The notes under the pieces were generated by a model. That model was given only the letters and a program-made list of their open reading frames with translations. It had not been told where the DNA came from and ran no database searches. Both the position numbers and the translations under genes were made by a program. From the NCBI RefSeq assembly GCF_019279795.1, contig NC_056750.1, positions 825,741,854-825,805,853 of the forward strand: DNA of 64,000 bases, written 5' to 3'. Of this stretch, positions 31,710-42,547 are shown piece after piece; position 1 is the first letter of the stretch, and each line of letters starts with the position of its first letter. Source of the DNA: Protopterus annectens (lineage: Eukaryota > Chordata > Ceratodontiformes > Protopteridae).

Positions 31710-32849
31710 ATGTCAGCACAGGAGTATGGAAAGCTGGCAAGGAGCCAGCTGGCGAAGATGTGCCAGGCTAGGGGGCTGGTGCATGGAAACCTGACTAAGG
31801 CAGACCTGTTTGCAGCCTTGGTTACAGCTGCATCAGAAAACAGCATCCAGGAGGGCAATCAGACTGGCAGTGGAGATATAATACCCTCAGAGATTGGACA
31901 GCTCGACCTTTCTGCAGAGGACTTAAAAATCCAGCTGGAGCTAAAGAGACTTGAGTTGGAGGCCAGGCGTTTGGAGATAGAAGCCGAAGAGAAGGAGCAT
32001 CAGAGGAAGCATGAGAGGGAAATGCTGACTCTTCATCAGAGTCATGGAGGTAATGGGGAAGGGAGTAACCAGACCCCAGAAGCACAACAGGTCAGTAAAT
32101 TTCTTCCGCAATTTAAAGAGGGGGATAATTTTGATAATTTCATTGACATGTTTGAAAGGGTATGCAAACGGTATAATGTTGACCAAAGGCTCTGGGTATG
32201 GTTCCTGACCCCCTTACTCCATGGGAAAGCTGTAACGTGTATATCACAAATGGCTGACTCTGTCTGTTTTGATTATACTGCTGTAAAAAAATGTCTGTTA
32301 AAATGTTTTAAGCTAACACCTGAAATGTATAGGAAAAAGTTTTGTGAGCATAGAAGCAAGGCAGAGGAATATGTATGTGAATATGTTGCTGAACTGAGCA
32401 CTTATTTTCATAGCTGGGTGAATGGATGTCAGGTCACCACTTTTGAAGGGCTGGCAGACCTTTTAGTGAGGGAACAAGAACTTAACACTTTGCCTGAGGA
32501 CATGAGGATCTGGTTAGCTGATAGACAATATGCTACTTCAGATGAGTTGGGGAAGAAGGGAGACCTATACCTGTCCAGCAGGGCAGCCCTGCACAGGAGG
32601 CAGCCCCCCAGTACTGCTCATGGGTCTAAAGGAACCCATGGTGGCCAGCACAGACTGCCCCAACAGAATCTGCCAGTAGCAGGGGAAGCCACTAGTCCAG
32701 GTACACATCCAGGAGCTAGGGTTAAATGTTTTGAATGCAACCAGTGGGGCCATGTGGCATACAAATTGTCCATGGAGGCAAGGTGGGGAACCAAAGGTGA
32801 GGGAGCCAGTAAGTGGGAAAGACAAAATGCCAATAGTGGGTTGTTTTGA
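31710..32849 (+). CDS. Gmr1-like Ty3/gypsy gag (capsid with SCAN-related fold)
   Basis: A 379-residue ORF with a good ATG after the leader. Residues 1-45 resemble a SAP-like helix-loop-helix (L-A-K-M-C-Q-A-R-G-L). 70-110 is a charged coiled coil (repeated E-L-E-A-R-R-L-E-I-E). About 130-290 is the capsid, with F-I-D-M-F-E-R-V-C-K, L-T-P-E-M-Y-R-K-K-F and T-F-E-G-L-A-D-L-L-V-R-E-Q, the layout from which the vertebrate SCAN domain is thought to derive. A zinc knuckle at about 340-355 keeps C-x2-C-x4-H but has Leu where the last Cys should be. It would assemble virus-like particles. Downstream PR is in another frame and damaged, so the element is not active. Confidence 0.88.
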   Translation: MSAQEYGKLARSQLAKMCQARGLVHGNLTKADLFAALVTAASENSIQEGNQTGSGDIIPSEIGQLDLSAEDLKIQLELKRLELEARRLEIEAEEKEHQRKHEREMLTLHQSHGGNGEGSNQTPEAQQVSKFLPQFKEGDNFDNFIDMFERVCKRYNVDQRLWVWFLTPLLHGKAVTCISQMADSVCFDYTAVKKCLLKCFKLTPEMYRKKFCEHRSKAEEYVCEYVAELSTYFHSWVNGCQVTTFEGLADLLVREQELNTLPEDMRIWLADRQYATSDELGKKGDLYLSSRAALHRRQPPSTAHGSKGTHGGQHRLPQQNLPVAGEATSPGTHPGARVKCFECNQWGHVAYKLSMEARWGTKGEGASKWERQNANSGLF

Positions 32850-33180
32850 GACAACCGGGGTATGGAACTACCATCCTGTGGATGTCCTGAGAGGGAAGGA
32901 TTCGGATGAGGCAGTACCATGTACTTATGCAGTTATATGCAGTGAGGCTAGGAGACAAGCATGTGGGTCTAGTAGTCCGGGGGAGACCCAGTCAGACTGC
33001 ATACTTGCAGCCAGGACTACTGAGGTTGTTACTTCAGGGAGTGAGCTACGCTGTAGCAGTGAGACTGAATGTGAGCCACAGCTGCTTGTGGGTACTGATG
33101 TTCCCTTGGACAGGGTAACTGCAAAGGTAGAGGTGAGTAGTAGTACCCAGGCTGACAGTGAGGCACCACTGTCAGAGGAT
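32850..33180 (+). pseudogene. Gmr1-like protease remnant
   Basis: The frame 32731-33726 runs from the end of gag into integrase. Between them the only protease-like trace is L-L-V-G-T-D-V (near 33090), resembling the closing flap of retroviral-type proteases. The catalytic D-T/S-G was not found. The region is Ser/Glu-rich and probably shortened by deletion. Confidence 0.5.
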
Positions 33181-34618
33181 GCCAGACTTCCTGTGGAAGG
33201 GGAGCTGGGAAGGGTTACAAGGAGAGAGTTGAGACAGGCTCAGCTCTCAAACCCTACATTGCAAGGCCTGAGGCAGGTAGCTAGGGAGGCACCTGATTCT
33301 CAAGGGAAGGGGGAATCTGTATACTGGGACAAAGGGTTACTATACAGAGAGTGGACCCCTGAGGGATCGCTAGAAGGTGAGAGAGTACAGCAGTTGGTAG
33401 TGCCTAGAGCTTACCTTCTGGTGCTTCTAGCCATAGCCCATGATATTCTCTTTGCAGGTCATATAGGCATAAAACGTACAAAGAGGCATATTATGCAAAA
33501 CTTTTATTGGCCTGGAATTTCCAGAGATGTAGCAGGGTACTGCAGGACTTGTGAGTGGTGCCAAAAGGTAGGCAAGGCAGGAGACAAGGTGAGAGCTCCT
33601 TTGATGCCTTTGCCTGTGATTGAGGAGCCATTTCAGAGGGTAGCTATGGATATTGTGGGCCCTCTGAGTACCCCAAGTTCCACAGGGAAAAAGTATATCC
33701 TAGTGGTAGTGGATTATGCTACATGATACCCTGAGGCAGTGGCTTTGTCCTCCATTGAGGCAGAGAATGTGGCAAATGCTTTGTTAGAGATTTTCAGCAG
33801 GTTAGGTTTCCCAAAAGAAATACTGTCTGACAGAGGTGCCAATTTTATGTCAGACCTGCTGGCTTGTCTGTGGAGGTCCTGTGGGGTGAAGCACATGAAG
33901 ACCACCCCCTACCATCCCCAGACTAATGGTCTTGTTGAGAGGTTAAACTCTACAATCAAGTCCATGCTACGGGCATTTGCAGATCAGTTTGAGAGGGAGT
34001 GGGACAAATATTTGCCCCATCTGTTGTTGCTTACAGAGCGGTTCACCAGGAATCCATGGGTTTTTCACCCTTTGAGTTGCTGTATGGGCATAGGGTGAGA
34101 GGACCTCTAGATTTAAAATCGAGATGAGTGGGAAGGTGAGTGTGAGTCTCACAAGGAGTCTGTTGTGGTATATGTCCTAAACCTCATAACAAGGCTCAGA
34201 GAACTCATGGGCTTGGCCCAGGAGAACCTGGCAGAAGCCCAAAACCAGAAAAAGGTGTGGTATGACAGGAATGCTCGAGCTAGGGAATATGCTGTGGGGC
34301 AGCATGTAATGATTCTCATTCCTGTCAGACACAAAAAGCTGCAAGCAGCTTGGGGGGGACCCTACAAAGGTGGTAAGAAAGGTAAGTGATGTTAACTACA
34401 TGGTGGAAGTGCTAGGCAGATGGCAGGTGCACAAACTGTACCATGTTAACATGATGAAACCTTACCATGATAGGAAAGCCCTTGTGCTGAGCATTTGCAG
34501 TGGATTGCAGAAGGAGTCTGAAGGAGATCTGGGGACTGATCTCCTCAGTGAGGCTCAGGCTAACACCTCAGTGGAAGGGGTAGCAATGTCCCAGCAGCTA
34601 TCTCCTACCCAGATTTGA
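33181..34618 (+). pseudogene. Gmr1-like integrase, upstream of RT
   Basis: Would insert the element cDNA. In order: zinc-binding region (A-H-D-I-L-F-A-G-H near 33440, C-R-T-C-E-W-C near 33545), the core with A-M-D-I-V-G-P-L (first Asp, near 33650), L-S-D-R-G-A-N-F (second Asp, near 33830), Y-H-P-Q-T-N-G-L-V-E-R-L-N (Glu, near 33930), then a GPY/F-type module (W-G-G-P-Y-K, near 34360; Y-H-V-N-M-M-K-P-Y near 34450). Breaks: an in-frame TGA at 33724, probably from CGA by CpG decay, and frameshifts near 34040 and 34370. It comes before RT, opposite to ordinary Ty3/gypsy order. Confidence 0.9.
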
Positions 34619-34922
34619 GAAATCCGAGCAGTGTTGCAGGAATTTGAGGACATGTTCACTGGGAAACCAGTGAGCACCCACCTTGTGCAGCACCAGGTGG
34701 ATACAGGACCCCAAAGGGCTATTAGCCAGGCCCCTTATAGGGTGTCTGAGAGAGTCAAACAGACTCTGAGGGAAGAGGTACAGGAGATGTTGGAACTAGG
34801 GGTCATTCAAGAATCCAACAGTCCCTGGGCCTCACCAGTGGTGTTGGTGCCAAAGAAGGATGGCAGCACCAGGTTCTGTGTGGATTACAGGAAATTAAAT
34901 AGTCACACAGAGTCAGATGCTT
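34619..34922 (+). pseudogene. Gmr1-like reverse transcriptase, N-terminal fragment
   Basis: About 97 residues with the lead-in F-E-D-M-F-T-G-K-P, then [29 protein letters not shown] and [10 protein letters not shown]. This is the start of a Ty3/gypsy RT. It ends abruptly in T-E-S-D-A at the junction with CR1 copy C. The catalytic core, RNase H and 3' LTR are absent from the window. Confidence 0.9.
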
Positions 34923-37585
34923 AATCCTGTGATTTCTCCTGTCCATCTGGTGAATCTGGGCATACTGGGGCAATGCAGCAATGCAGAAATTGCCTCATGT
35001 AAACAGACAACCCTCTCCTCCTACCACCCAACACTACAACCTGTGAGAGATACACTTATATAGCCAAACTAGAAGCAAAGCTCCCTCCACCCAAGATTGT
35101 GCTAGATACTCAAGAGGAGAAGGTTAACACCTGCACTACACCTCAAACAACACCACCAACACCCACGCATAGCAGCACTAAACTCATGTATGTGGAGGCT
35201 CTTAACATTACCCTGCCCAAGCAACAAGGACCTCCGAAGCTGAAACGCAAACAAACACCAATCACAACCAAAGTGTCACATAGCTGACAACACCAGTGTC
35301 ATTGTCAGGTCTGACCATAAGCTAATCACCCTTGACATTCACATCCCACCCCCACCCCCAGTAAGGAAACCTCCGTAAAAAACTTCTCCAAAGCCAACTT
35401 CATGCTACTCAAGTCAGAAGTGACAAACTTCATGACACCCATGCAGACGGGAATTGAAAGTTCGACTGCTGAATCCTACACTAAGGCACTGTACGAGCAC
35501 ATCCACTCGTGCATGAATCGTGCCATCCTCAATAAAACCAAGACACTCTCCTTCAAAAGGAAGCCAATCTGGTGGTCCCCTGCCATAAACAAACTTTACA
35601 ACAAAAGGAAGAAACTGTTGCAGAAAAGAGGAAAATCCCAGGATGCAAAAAACTCCCTTACCAGCCTCAGTAAGAAGCTGAGATCCCTCATAAAATCCTC
35701 CAAAGCTAGTTACAAAAATAAAATTGCCAAAGATTCAAAAGGCAACCACAAGGCATTCTATAGCTATGTCAAGAATCTAAATGGCAATGCTCAGATCTGC
35801 TTTGAACTACAACAGAATGGCATTAGATATACTGATCCCAAGGATATTGCCAATATCCTGGCAGATTGATTCAGTGCAAAATTCACCCCCCCACCCCCTA
35901 AAGGGCCCATCTGAATACCAAAAGATTGCCAAATTCTGGTAATAACGGCCACACAAGTAAAACATGCACTCTCCAAAGCTAAGAATACAGCATCCATGGG
36001 ACCAGATGACATCCCAGGCTGTGTACTACATGAACTACAAAATGAACTGGCACCTCACCTACGTGTCATGTTTAATCATAGCCACACCTCAGGCTTATAC
36101 ATGCCCACTGAGTGGTGCACAGCTAAAGTTATCCCACTCCACAAGGGGGTTCACCTTGGATCTCAGGAACTACCGCCCCATCAGTCTGACGAGCCTGATC
36201 TGCAAAGCCATGGAATATATTATCATGGAACTTATAAACAAAGACATTGGCAGCCTTCAAACACTGGACCCCATGCAGTTTGGGTTTGTGAAAGGCCAAT
36301 CTTGTCTCCTGAACCTGATTGACTTCTTTGAATCAGTCTCCAGAGCCGTGGACAAGGTAAGGTGGTCCACACAGCCTATCTGGACCTCGCCAAGACCTTC
36401 AACACCATTTCCCACTCTGGAATCATAGATAAACTTACTAAGCTGGGCATTAATCCCTACATCACTCGATGGGTTGCCAACTGGCTTACTGACAGAACCC
36501 ACACTGTAAAAGTAGCCAACTCCAAATCCAGCTCCAGACAAGTGACAAGTGGAGTACCTCAGGGTTCAGTCCTGGGACCGCTCTTGTTTGGTAAATAGTT
36601 CTCTGAAGTACAGGCCAACATTAAGGGACTCTGGCTAGCAAAGTTTGCAGATGACTGCAAACTGGGAGCCATTACTGAATCCCCAAATGATGTGGATATT
36701 CTACAAAAGGGTCTTATAGAAACAGATGCTTGGTGCCAGAGCCATGGGCTCAAGCTCAATGCCAAGAAATGTATAGTTATCCCCTTTGGGAAAAAACATG
36801 TACCCAGGAATTACCACATAGGTGGCAATACACTAAACACCAAAAGTGTGATAAGAGACTTAGGGACACAGGTGGACAGTGGTCTCACCTTCGATAACCA
36901 CATCACCACAACAGTCAGAAAATACTTCTATGTGGCACACCTCATCAGTAAGGGCTTTTCATCCAGAAAAAAGGAGGTCATTGTCCCACTGTACTCATCC
37001 TTCATTAGACCAATTACAGAATACAATGCCCATTTGGTATGTACCTCTCAAGACATCTGCAACAACTGGAAAGGCAGCAGAAATACCTCACTAAAAGAAT
37101 CACAGGCCTAAAGGAGATGCCTTATGCTGACCGTCTAAAAAAACTCCACATATACTCTGTGACATATCGTCTACTCAGAGGTGATCTCTGCCTAACATAC
37201 AAAGCTATGTCAAACCCAGAGCTGTTGGACATGCTACACTTAAAGAAATCCCAATCCCTCAGAGCCACACTCTCCAGGGATCTAAACCTTGTCATCACAA
37301 TGAACAAAACATGCTGGAGGGATAGGTTCCTGACCCAGAGACTTCCCAGACTCTGAAATAGACTGCCCATACATGTCAAGAAGAGCGCCTCTTTGGCCCT
37401 CTTCAAAAGGAACCTTGATGATTGGATGGGAGATAGGAAATTCACCCCAGGGATCATGTCAGTTGCCCTCCTAGACAGGGGTCCAGGGCAGTAAATACTG
37501 TGGGAAGAAATAGCCAGGGAATTGTTATGGCTAGGCTTGTATAGATCCTAGGGCCGATAGCCTAGTATCAACCTATGAACCTATG
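34923..37585 (+). mobile_element. CR1-like LINE copy C, nearly full length
   Basis: Starts near the beginning of ORF1 (34923-35290; compare the reversed copy at 50.9-51.0 kb), jumps by deletion to the end of the endonuclease (about 35300, V-R-S-D-H-K-L-I), then linker, RT and C-terminal region (35402-37440) and the 3' UTR with ggctaggctt, agcctagtat and terminal 'aacctatgaacctatg'. Frame breaks exist near 36170, 36340 and 36600. Its 5' end abuts Gmr1 RT with a possible 'atgctta' microhomology. Its 3' end abuts the split CR1 with no visible target duplication. Confidence 0.85.
35402..37440 (+). pseudogene. CR1-C linker and reverse transcriptase
   Basis: ORF 35402-35869 is the linker before RT (W-W-S-P-A-I-N-K-L-Y-N-K-R-K-K, K-G-N-H-K-A-F-Y-S-Y-V-K). 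RT proper starts near 35996 with G-P-D-D-I-P-G-C, continues with V-I-P-L-H-K-G, F-G-F-V-K-G-Q-S-C-L-L-N-L, Y-L-D-L-A-K-T-F (catalytic Asp, with T-F-N where T/A-F-D is usual), S-G-V-P-Q-G-S-V-L-G-P, F-A-D-D (near 36645), and ends with L-E-R-Q-Q-K-Y-L-T-K-R-I and Q-R-L-P-R-L. Several frameshifts. The Asn at the second position of the catalytic block is another sign of decay. Confidence 0.85.
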
Positions 37586-38147
37586 ATGATGGAAGAGTAC
37601 AGGGAGGTTATAACTTCTTTTTTTTCTAGAGGCAACTGCCCTTACTTATGAGATGAGCAATATAGAATGCCCTTCTTACCACTGTGGAGACATGGTGATC
37701 AAAGGAAAGGTTGCTGTCAACCTGTGTGCCCAGGTCTGTTACCACTGAGTGCGTACTTAGGGTGTTGTTATTGATGAGGTAGTTAGCAGGAACATCACTC
37801 TTACCAAAAGAGATGATGACACATTTTTTTGCATTGAATTTAAGGCCATGACTTTGGTGCCAGTTATCTGTTGGTGTAAGACCCTCCTGTAGGATGTTGA
37901 CATAATTCAGAGATTCTATGACTGCTCCCAGTTTGCAGTCATCAGCAAACTTAGTCAGTCAGAGATTAGTTTTAGTTTGCACTTCAGTGAAATAGATTCC
38001 AAACAGTAGAGGCCCCAGGACTGATCCCTGTGGAACACCACTGGTTACAGGTCTGCTGTTGGAGGTGGATTCCCCTATGTTGACTATATGTGTTCTATCA
38101 GTGAGCCAGTTAGCAACCCATTTAATGCTATAAGGGTTGATACCTAG
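37586..38147 (-). mobile_element. CR1-like LINE, middle piece (piece 2 of the split CR1)
   Basis: On the minus strand it runs from L-G-I-N-P-Y at 38147 through N-W-L-T-D-R-T, S-G-V-P-Q-G-S-V-L-G-P-L-L-F-G, F-A-D-D-C-K-L-G and K-K-E-V-I-T-S-L-Y-S-S-I at 37590. It begins where the CR1 piece at 46497-51100 ends and stops where the piece at 26515-27092 begins. Apart from one shift or stop it reads well, so this CR1 was fairly intact when it was split. Confidence 0.88.
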
Positions 38148-38189
38148 TTTTTTTTTAATTTCTCCATGTCTTTTGGGTTTCTAATACTG

Positions 38190-40740
38190 TGATGGGAATG
38201 GACCCCATTCTTAAGTCAAAGTACGATTAAAGTTCATGAAATTACTATTGTTTCCATCTTTGTCAGCCAAAAGTGCTCTTCGCAGCACCCGCAATGTGCC
38301 CAGTAGTGATTCCTCCTGCAATTCGCACGGAGTTGCATGCATTGGTAGCGTATCTAAATATGATTGTGACTATTTGTTATAAGGCCCGTTGCTCCTGCTA
38401 TTATTGGAACTATCTGGGTACCTTTCTTCCACATGGCTCTCATTTCTGCCTGCAAATCCTGATATTTTATGATTTTTTTATCTCTCTGTATGCAGGACAC
38501 TGTAGTCACCGGGTGTGGTGATTTCAATGATTAATGCTACTTTTGTCTTCTTTTCCTGGACCACTATATCTAACATCTGTCTTTTTAACTGTTGGTAACG
38601 GATGATCCCATGTGATGTAAACTTCATTATTTTCTATGATGCTTTGTGGATCATATTTCCAGGGTTTTTCAGCCACTTCAATACCATAATATTTGCACAA
38701 TTCCCAGTGCAACAGTCTCGGCACATTATTTTGACTTTCAGTATACAGTCCTTCTGCCACTAGTATGTCACAACTAGCAATGAGGTATGCAACTGTTTCC
38801 AATTCTGTTTTACAAAACCTACATTTGTCTGTTTCTCCCATGTGTTCAGTGGACTTTGTAAACCAACATGTATGTAGCCCACTATCTTGGGCCACCAATA
38901 TTAACCTTTCATCTCTTGGTATAAATTCACCTCTCCTTAACCATTCCTGTGTTCATTCCTGATTGACATGAAGTTCTTCCAGAAGTTTTCTATACTTGCA
39001 ACTATATTTAAACTTTTTCGACATTTTTGCCTTCTCATCTGGTCCTTCAACTTATATTCTTTCTTTTGGTTTTTGGCACATTCAGTTGCTGCTTGATTTT
39101 TATCTACTTATCATTTGATTTCCATTTCTGCTTGATGCCGATATGCTTCTGCTAGCCTAAGCAGGGAAATCATCTTAGATTTATTCTCCTCATATTTCAA
39201 AATTTTCATTACATTTGGGTCTTGTGGGGTCAGCAGATATGTGTGGAGTGCCACGATTGAAGATCTATACATGTAATCAATTTCAAGGAGGCCCATCCCT
39301 CCTTCAAAACAGGGAATATATAATCTTGGTATGCACTGATTTTTTATAAATCATTTGGTCAGCATGAAGCATCCTTCTTGTTTTCCTATCTAATCTATCC
39401 AGCATGTCAGTCAATCACTCCAAAACTGTAAGTTAGGACAGGAAGAGCAAATTGGTTTATAGCTAGGATTTTGTTCCTAGATGTCAATGCTGTTTTCAGG
39501 ATTCATTTAAATCTTCTGAAGTACTCCTTACTATGTTTTATTCGCATTTGTTCATGTTTTATTGTTGATCCTTCATCAATTCCCAAATATTTATACACTC
39601 CCTCTTGCTCACGTTATTTCATATCACCTTCTTGTCCCAAGCTGTTGTTTTCTTGGTGCTGCAGTTTTCCTGATTTCAAGGTTGCATTTGCATATTTATC
39701 AAGACCAAATGACATTCTTATATCATCTGAAAAAGTTTTGACAACTTGCAGTTGTGCTTTCAGTTCCCCATCTGATGAGCTATACAGTTTCAAATCATCG
39801 GCAAAGAGAAGATGAGAAGTCTTTGCACTTTGTTGTTTTCTAGGAGCCAAATTATAGCCATGACCTAAGCTGTTAAGTAGACAGCTTAATGGATTAGGGG
39901 CAAGGCAGAATAGCAGCGGTGACAGAGTCACCCTGGAATATCCCCCTTTGGATTTTTATCCCTGGAATAATAAGTTTTCCTTTATCATGGCTTAATCGCA
40001 AAGTGGTCGGCCATTGTTTCATGATCAGTGTAATGTAATTGATCAGTGTAGGGTGTATCTTATAGATTTTTAAGCACTCTTTTATCCATGAATGTGGGAT
40101 ACTATCAAATGCTTTTTTGTAGTCATTCCAGGCCATACTTAAGTTCTCCACTATGACTTTAACAAGAAATGATCCTTTGTTCCATATGACTTTCTTTTAT
40201 TGTCCTTTTCTTCTGTTGCCATAATTGAGTTTTCTTCTAAATGACTACAAATTCGGTCGGCATCAATTCTGATGTATAGTTTATATGTCGTCGGAAGGCA
40301 AGTTATTGGTTTATAATTCTTAGGGTAGCTTTAAGGTTCACTCAGGAGCATTGTTTTTCCTGTTGTTAGCCAGATTGGAGTCTGTTTAGAGTGCGCATAT
40401 AAATAATTCTTACTCATGGCTTAATATTCATGCAAAGATGTCAAAACTTTTAACCAGAAATTAGGTACTGCATCTGGGCCTTGGGTGTTCCTATTAAAAG
40501 ATTTTCTTAACTTTGTTTCAATCTCTCTGGCTGTTACTTCATCCCATTTCATATCCTGTACCTTTAAACTTCTTATTCTTTCATTTACTTCTTCTATCCA
40601 TTTAGCATCTTTGTTATGTTCCACAGGATCTTCATAGATACTTCTCCAAAATGTATCTACTTCCTCTTTTTTTGGTGGTCTTTCAATTCCTTTTACCTTA
40701 TTTCCCAATTCTCTATAAAACTTTTTTGGGTCATCAATCT
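38190..40740 (-). pseudogene. R4-like RT and endonuclease part
   Basis: From 40740: D-D-P-K-K-F-Y-R-E-L, E-I-E-T-K-L-R-K-S-F, G-P-D-A-V-P-N-F-W-L-K (RT entry), then decayed sequence near 40380-40150, D-Y-K-K-A-F-D (40120), F-Q-G-D-S (39915), F-A-D-D (39790), Y-R-H-Q-A-E-M-E-I-K (39115), C-R-F-C..A-Y-L-I-A-S-C (38820-38770) and W-D-H-P-L-P-T-V-K-K-T-D (38610). In the zinc motif the expected His is Tyr. The PD..D/E-x-K core of the nuclease lies at about 38540-38590 but is disrupted by a frameshift. At least four breaks. Confidence 0.78.
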
Positions 40741-42116
40741 TCTTTTTCTTTCAGCTGTTCCCATTAGGGGTCGCCACAGCAGATCATCTGTTTCCATTTC
40801 TTCCTGTCCTCTGCTTCTTGCTCTTTCACACCAACCACCTGCATGTCCTCTCTCACCACATCTATAAACTTTATCTTAGACCTTCCTCTTTTCCTCTTAC
40901 CTGCCAGCTTCATTCTTAGCATCCTTTTCCCAATATACCCAGCATCCCTCCTCAGCACATGTCCAAACCAATGCGATCTCGCCTCTCTGGCTTTGTCTCC
41001 AAACCATCCAACCTGGGCTGACCCTCTAATATACTTATTCCTAATTCTATCTACCCTCATGACACCCAGTGCAAATCTTAACATCTTTAACTCTGCCACA
41101 TCCAGCTCTGATTCATGCCTTTTTGTCAGTGTCACTGTCTCCAACCCAAATAACATAGCTGGTCTCACTACCCTCTTGTAGACCTTCCCTTTCACTATTA
41201 CTGGTACTAGTCTGTCACAAATCACTCCTGACACTCTTCTCCACCCTGCCTGTACTCTCTTCTTCACCTCTCCTCTACACTCTCCATAACTCTGAACTGT
41301 TGATCCCAAGTATTTAAACTCATCCACCTTCACCAACTCTACTCCCTGCATCCTCGCCATTCCTCTATACTCCCTCTCATTCACTCACATATATTCTGTC
41401 TTAGTCCTGCTGACCTTCATTCCTCTCCTCTCTAGAGCATATTTCCACCTTTCCAGGGTCTCCTCAACCAGTTCCCTACTCTCACTACATATCACAATGT
41501 CATCTGCAAACATCATAGTCCACGGGGACTACTATCTGATCTCGTCTGTCAACCTTTCCATCACCACTGCAAATAAGAAAGGGCTCAGAGCTGATCCTTG
41601 ATGTAATCCCACCTCCACCTTAAATGCATCTGTCACTTCCACTGCAGATCTTGCCACTGTCACATTACCCTTATACATATCCTGTACCACTCTTACATAC
41701 TTCTCTGACACTCCTGACTTCCTCATACAATACCACAACTCCTCTCTGGGCACCCTGTCATATGCTTTCTCTAAGTCCACAAAGACACAATGCAACTCCT
41801 TCTGACCTTCTCTGTACTTCTCCATCAACACTATCAGAGCAAACATCACATCTGTAGTGCTCTTTCCTGGCATGAAACCATACTGCTGATCACTAATCAT
41901 CACCTTCCTTCTTAACCTAGCTTCTACTACTCTTTCCCATAATTTTATGCTGTGACTGATCAATTTTATCTCTCTGTAGTTACTACAACTCTGCATGTCA
42001 CCCTTATTCTTAAAAATTGGTACCAAAACACTTTTTTCCACTCCTCAGGCATCCTCTCACTTTCCAAGATTTCATTAAACAATCTGGTTAAAAATTCCAC
42101 TGCCATTTCTCCTAAA

Positions 42117-42547
42117 TACGAAACAAACTTGTAAAAGGTCACAACAAAATCAAAATTCCACTTGAGAAACATTAAAAATATTAAAATATTTAACATTATA
42201 ATATTTTAATATTTTTAATTTTATATAGGTAGTTATTATTTAGTTTTGCAATGCAATTGTTGAATACTAGTTTAGTAATTTATATACAATTTTTATGGTA
42301 GTATTTTTAATTGGTAATCTGTTTACAGGTATTGTCTCTTTAAGTGTTCATGACATGGGAATGTGATTTTTTATTGGATTAAAGGTAGAATGGGTGAGTA
42401 TTTAAATTGTTAAATTGTTGCACTGAATGTATTTAATTGTTCTGAAGAAGTCCTTACGGTAAGACGAAACCTAGGTCAACATTGTACATATCCTTGGATT
42501 ATTCGTAATAAAGTCAGTTTGGTCTCTGTTTCTCAAGTGGAATTTTG
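42117..42547 (+). mobile_element. 431-bp insert, Penelope-like terminal repeat or retrozyme, with 12-bp target duplication
   Basis: Interrupts the RTE-like RT between C-L-G-E and M-A-V-E-F-L. Flanked by perfect ATTTCTCCTAAA at 42105-42116 and 42548-42559. Contains a 20-plus-base inverted repeat near its ends (about 42149-42171 against 42525-42547; arm 'caaaattccacttgagaaac') and a hammerhead-ribozyme fold at 42427-42489. No ORF. The combination of ribozyme, inverted end fragment and 12-bp duplication fits a solo Penelope-like terminal repeat. A small non-autonomous ribozyme retroelement is the alternative. Confidence 0.75.
42427..42489 (+). ncRNA. Type I hammerhead ribozyme (Penelope type)
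   Basis: Core boxes CTGAAGA (42442-42448) and GAAA (42466-42469). Stem II pairs 42450-42456 with 42460-42465 around a CGG loop, with one bulged C. Stem III is ACC/GGT with a TA loop (42469-42476), followed by the cleavage base C42477 after GGT. Stem I has an inner helix TGTT/AACA (42438-42441 with 42478-42481), an internal loop, and an outer helix ATGTA/TACAT (42427-42431 with 42485-42489). One extra A (42449) sits between the first box and stem II. All conserved core positions are present. Confidence 0.75.

Noticed and set aside
37586..38147. Twin-priming inversion of CR1-C
   Set aside because: Twin priming inverts the 5' part ahead of the 3' end. Here the reversed CR1 piece lies beyond the 3' tail and fits another, split CR1 exactly.
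42117..42547. MITE or DNA transposon with terminal inverted repeats
   Set aside because: The inverted arms are not both terminal, the target duplication is 12 bp, and a hammerhead fold is present.
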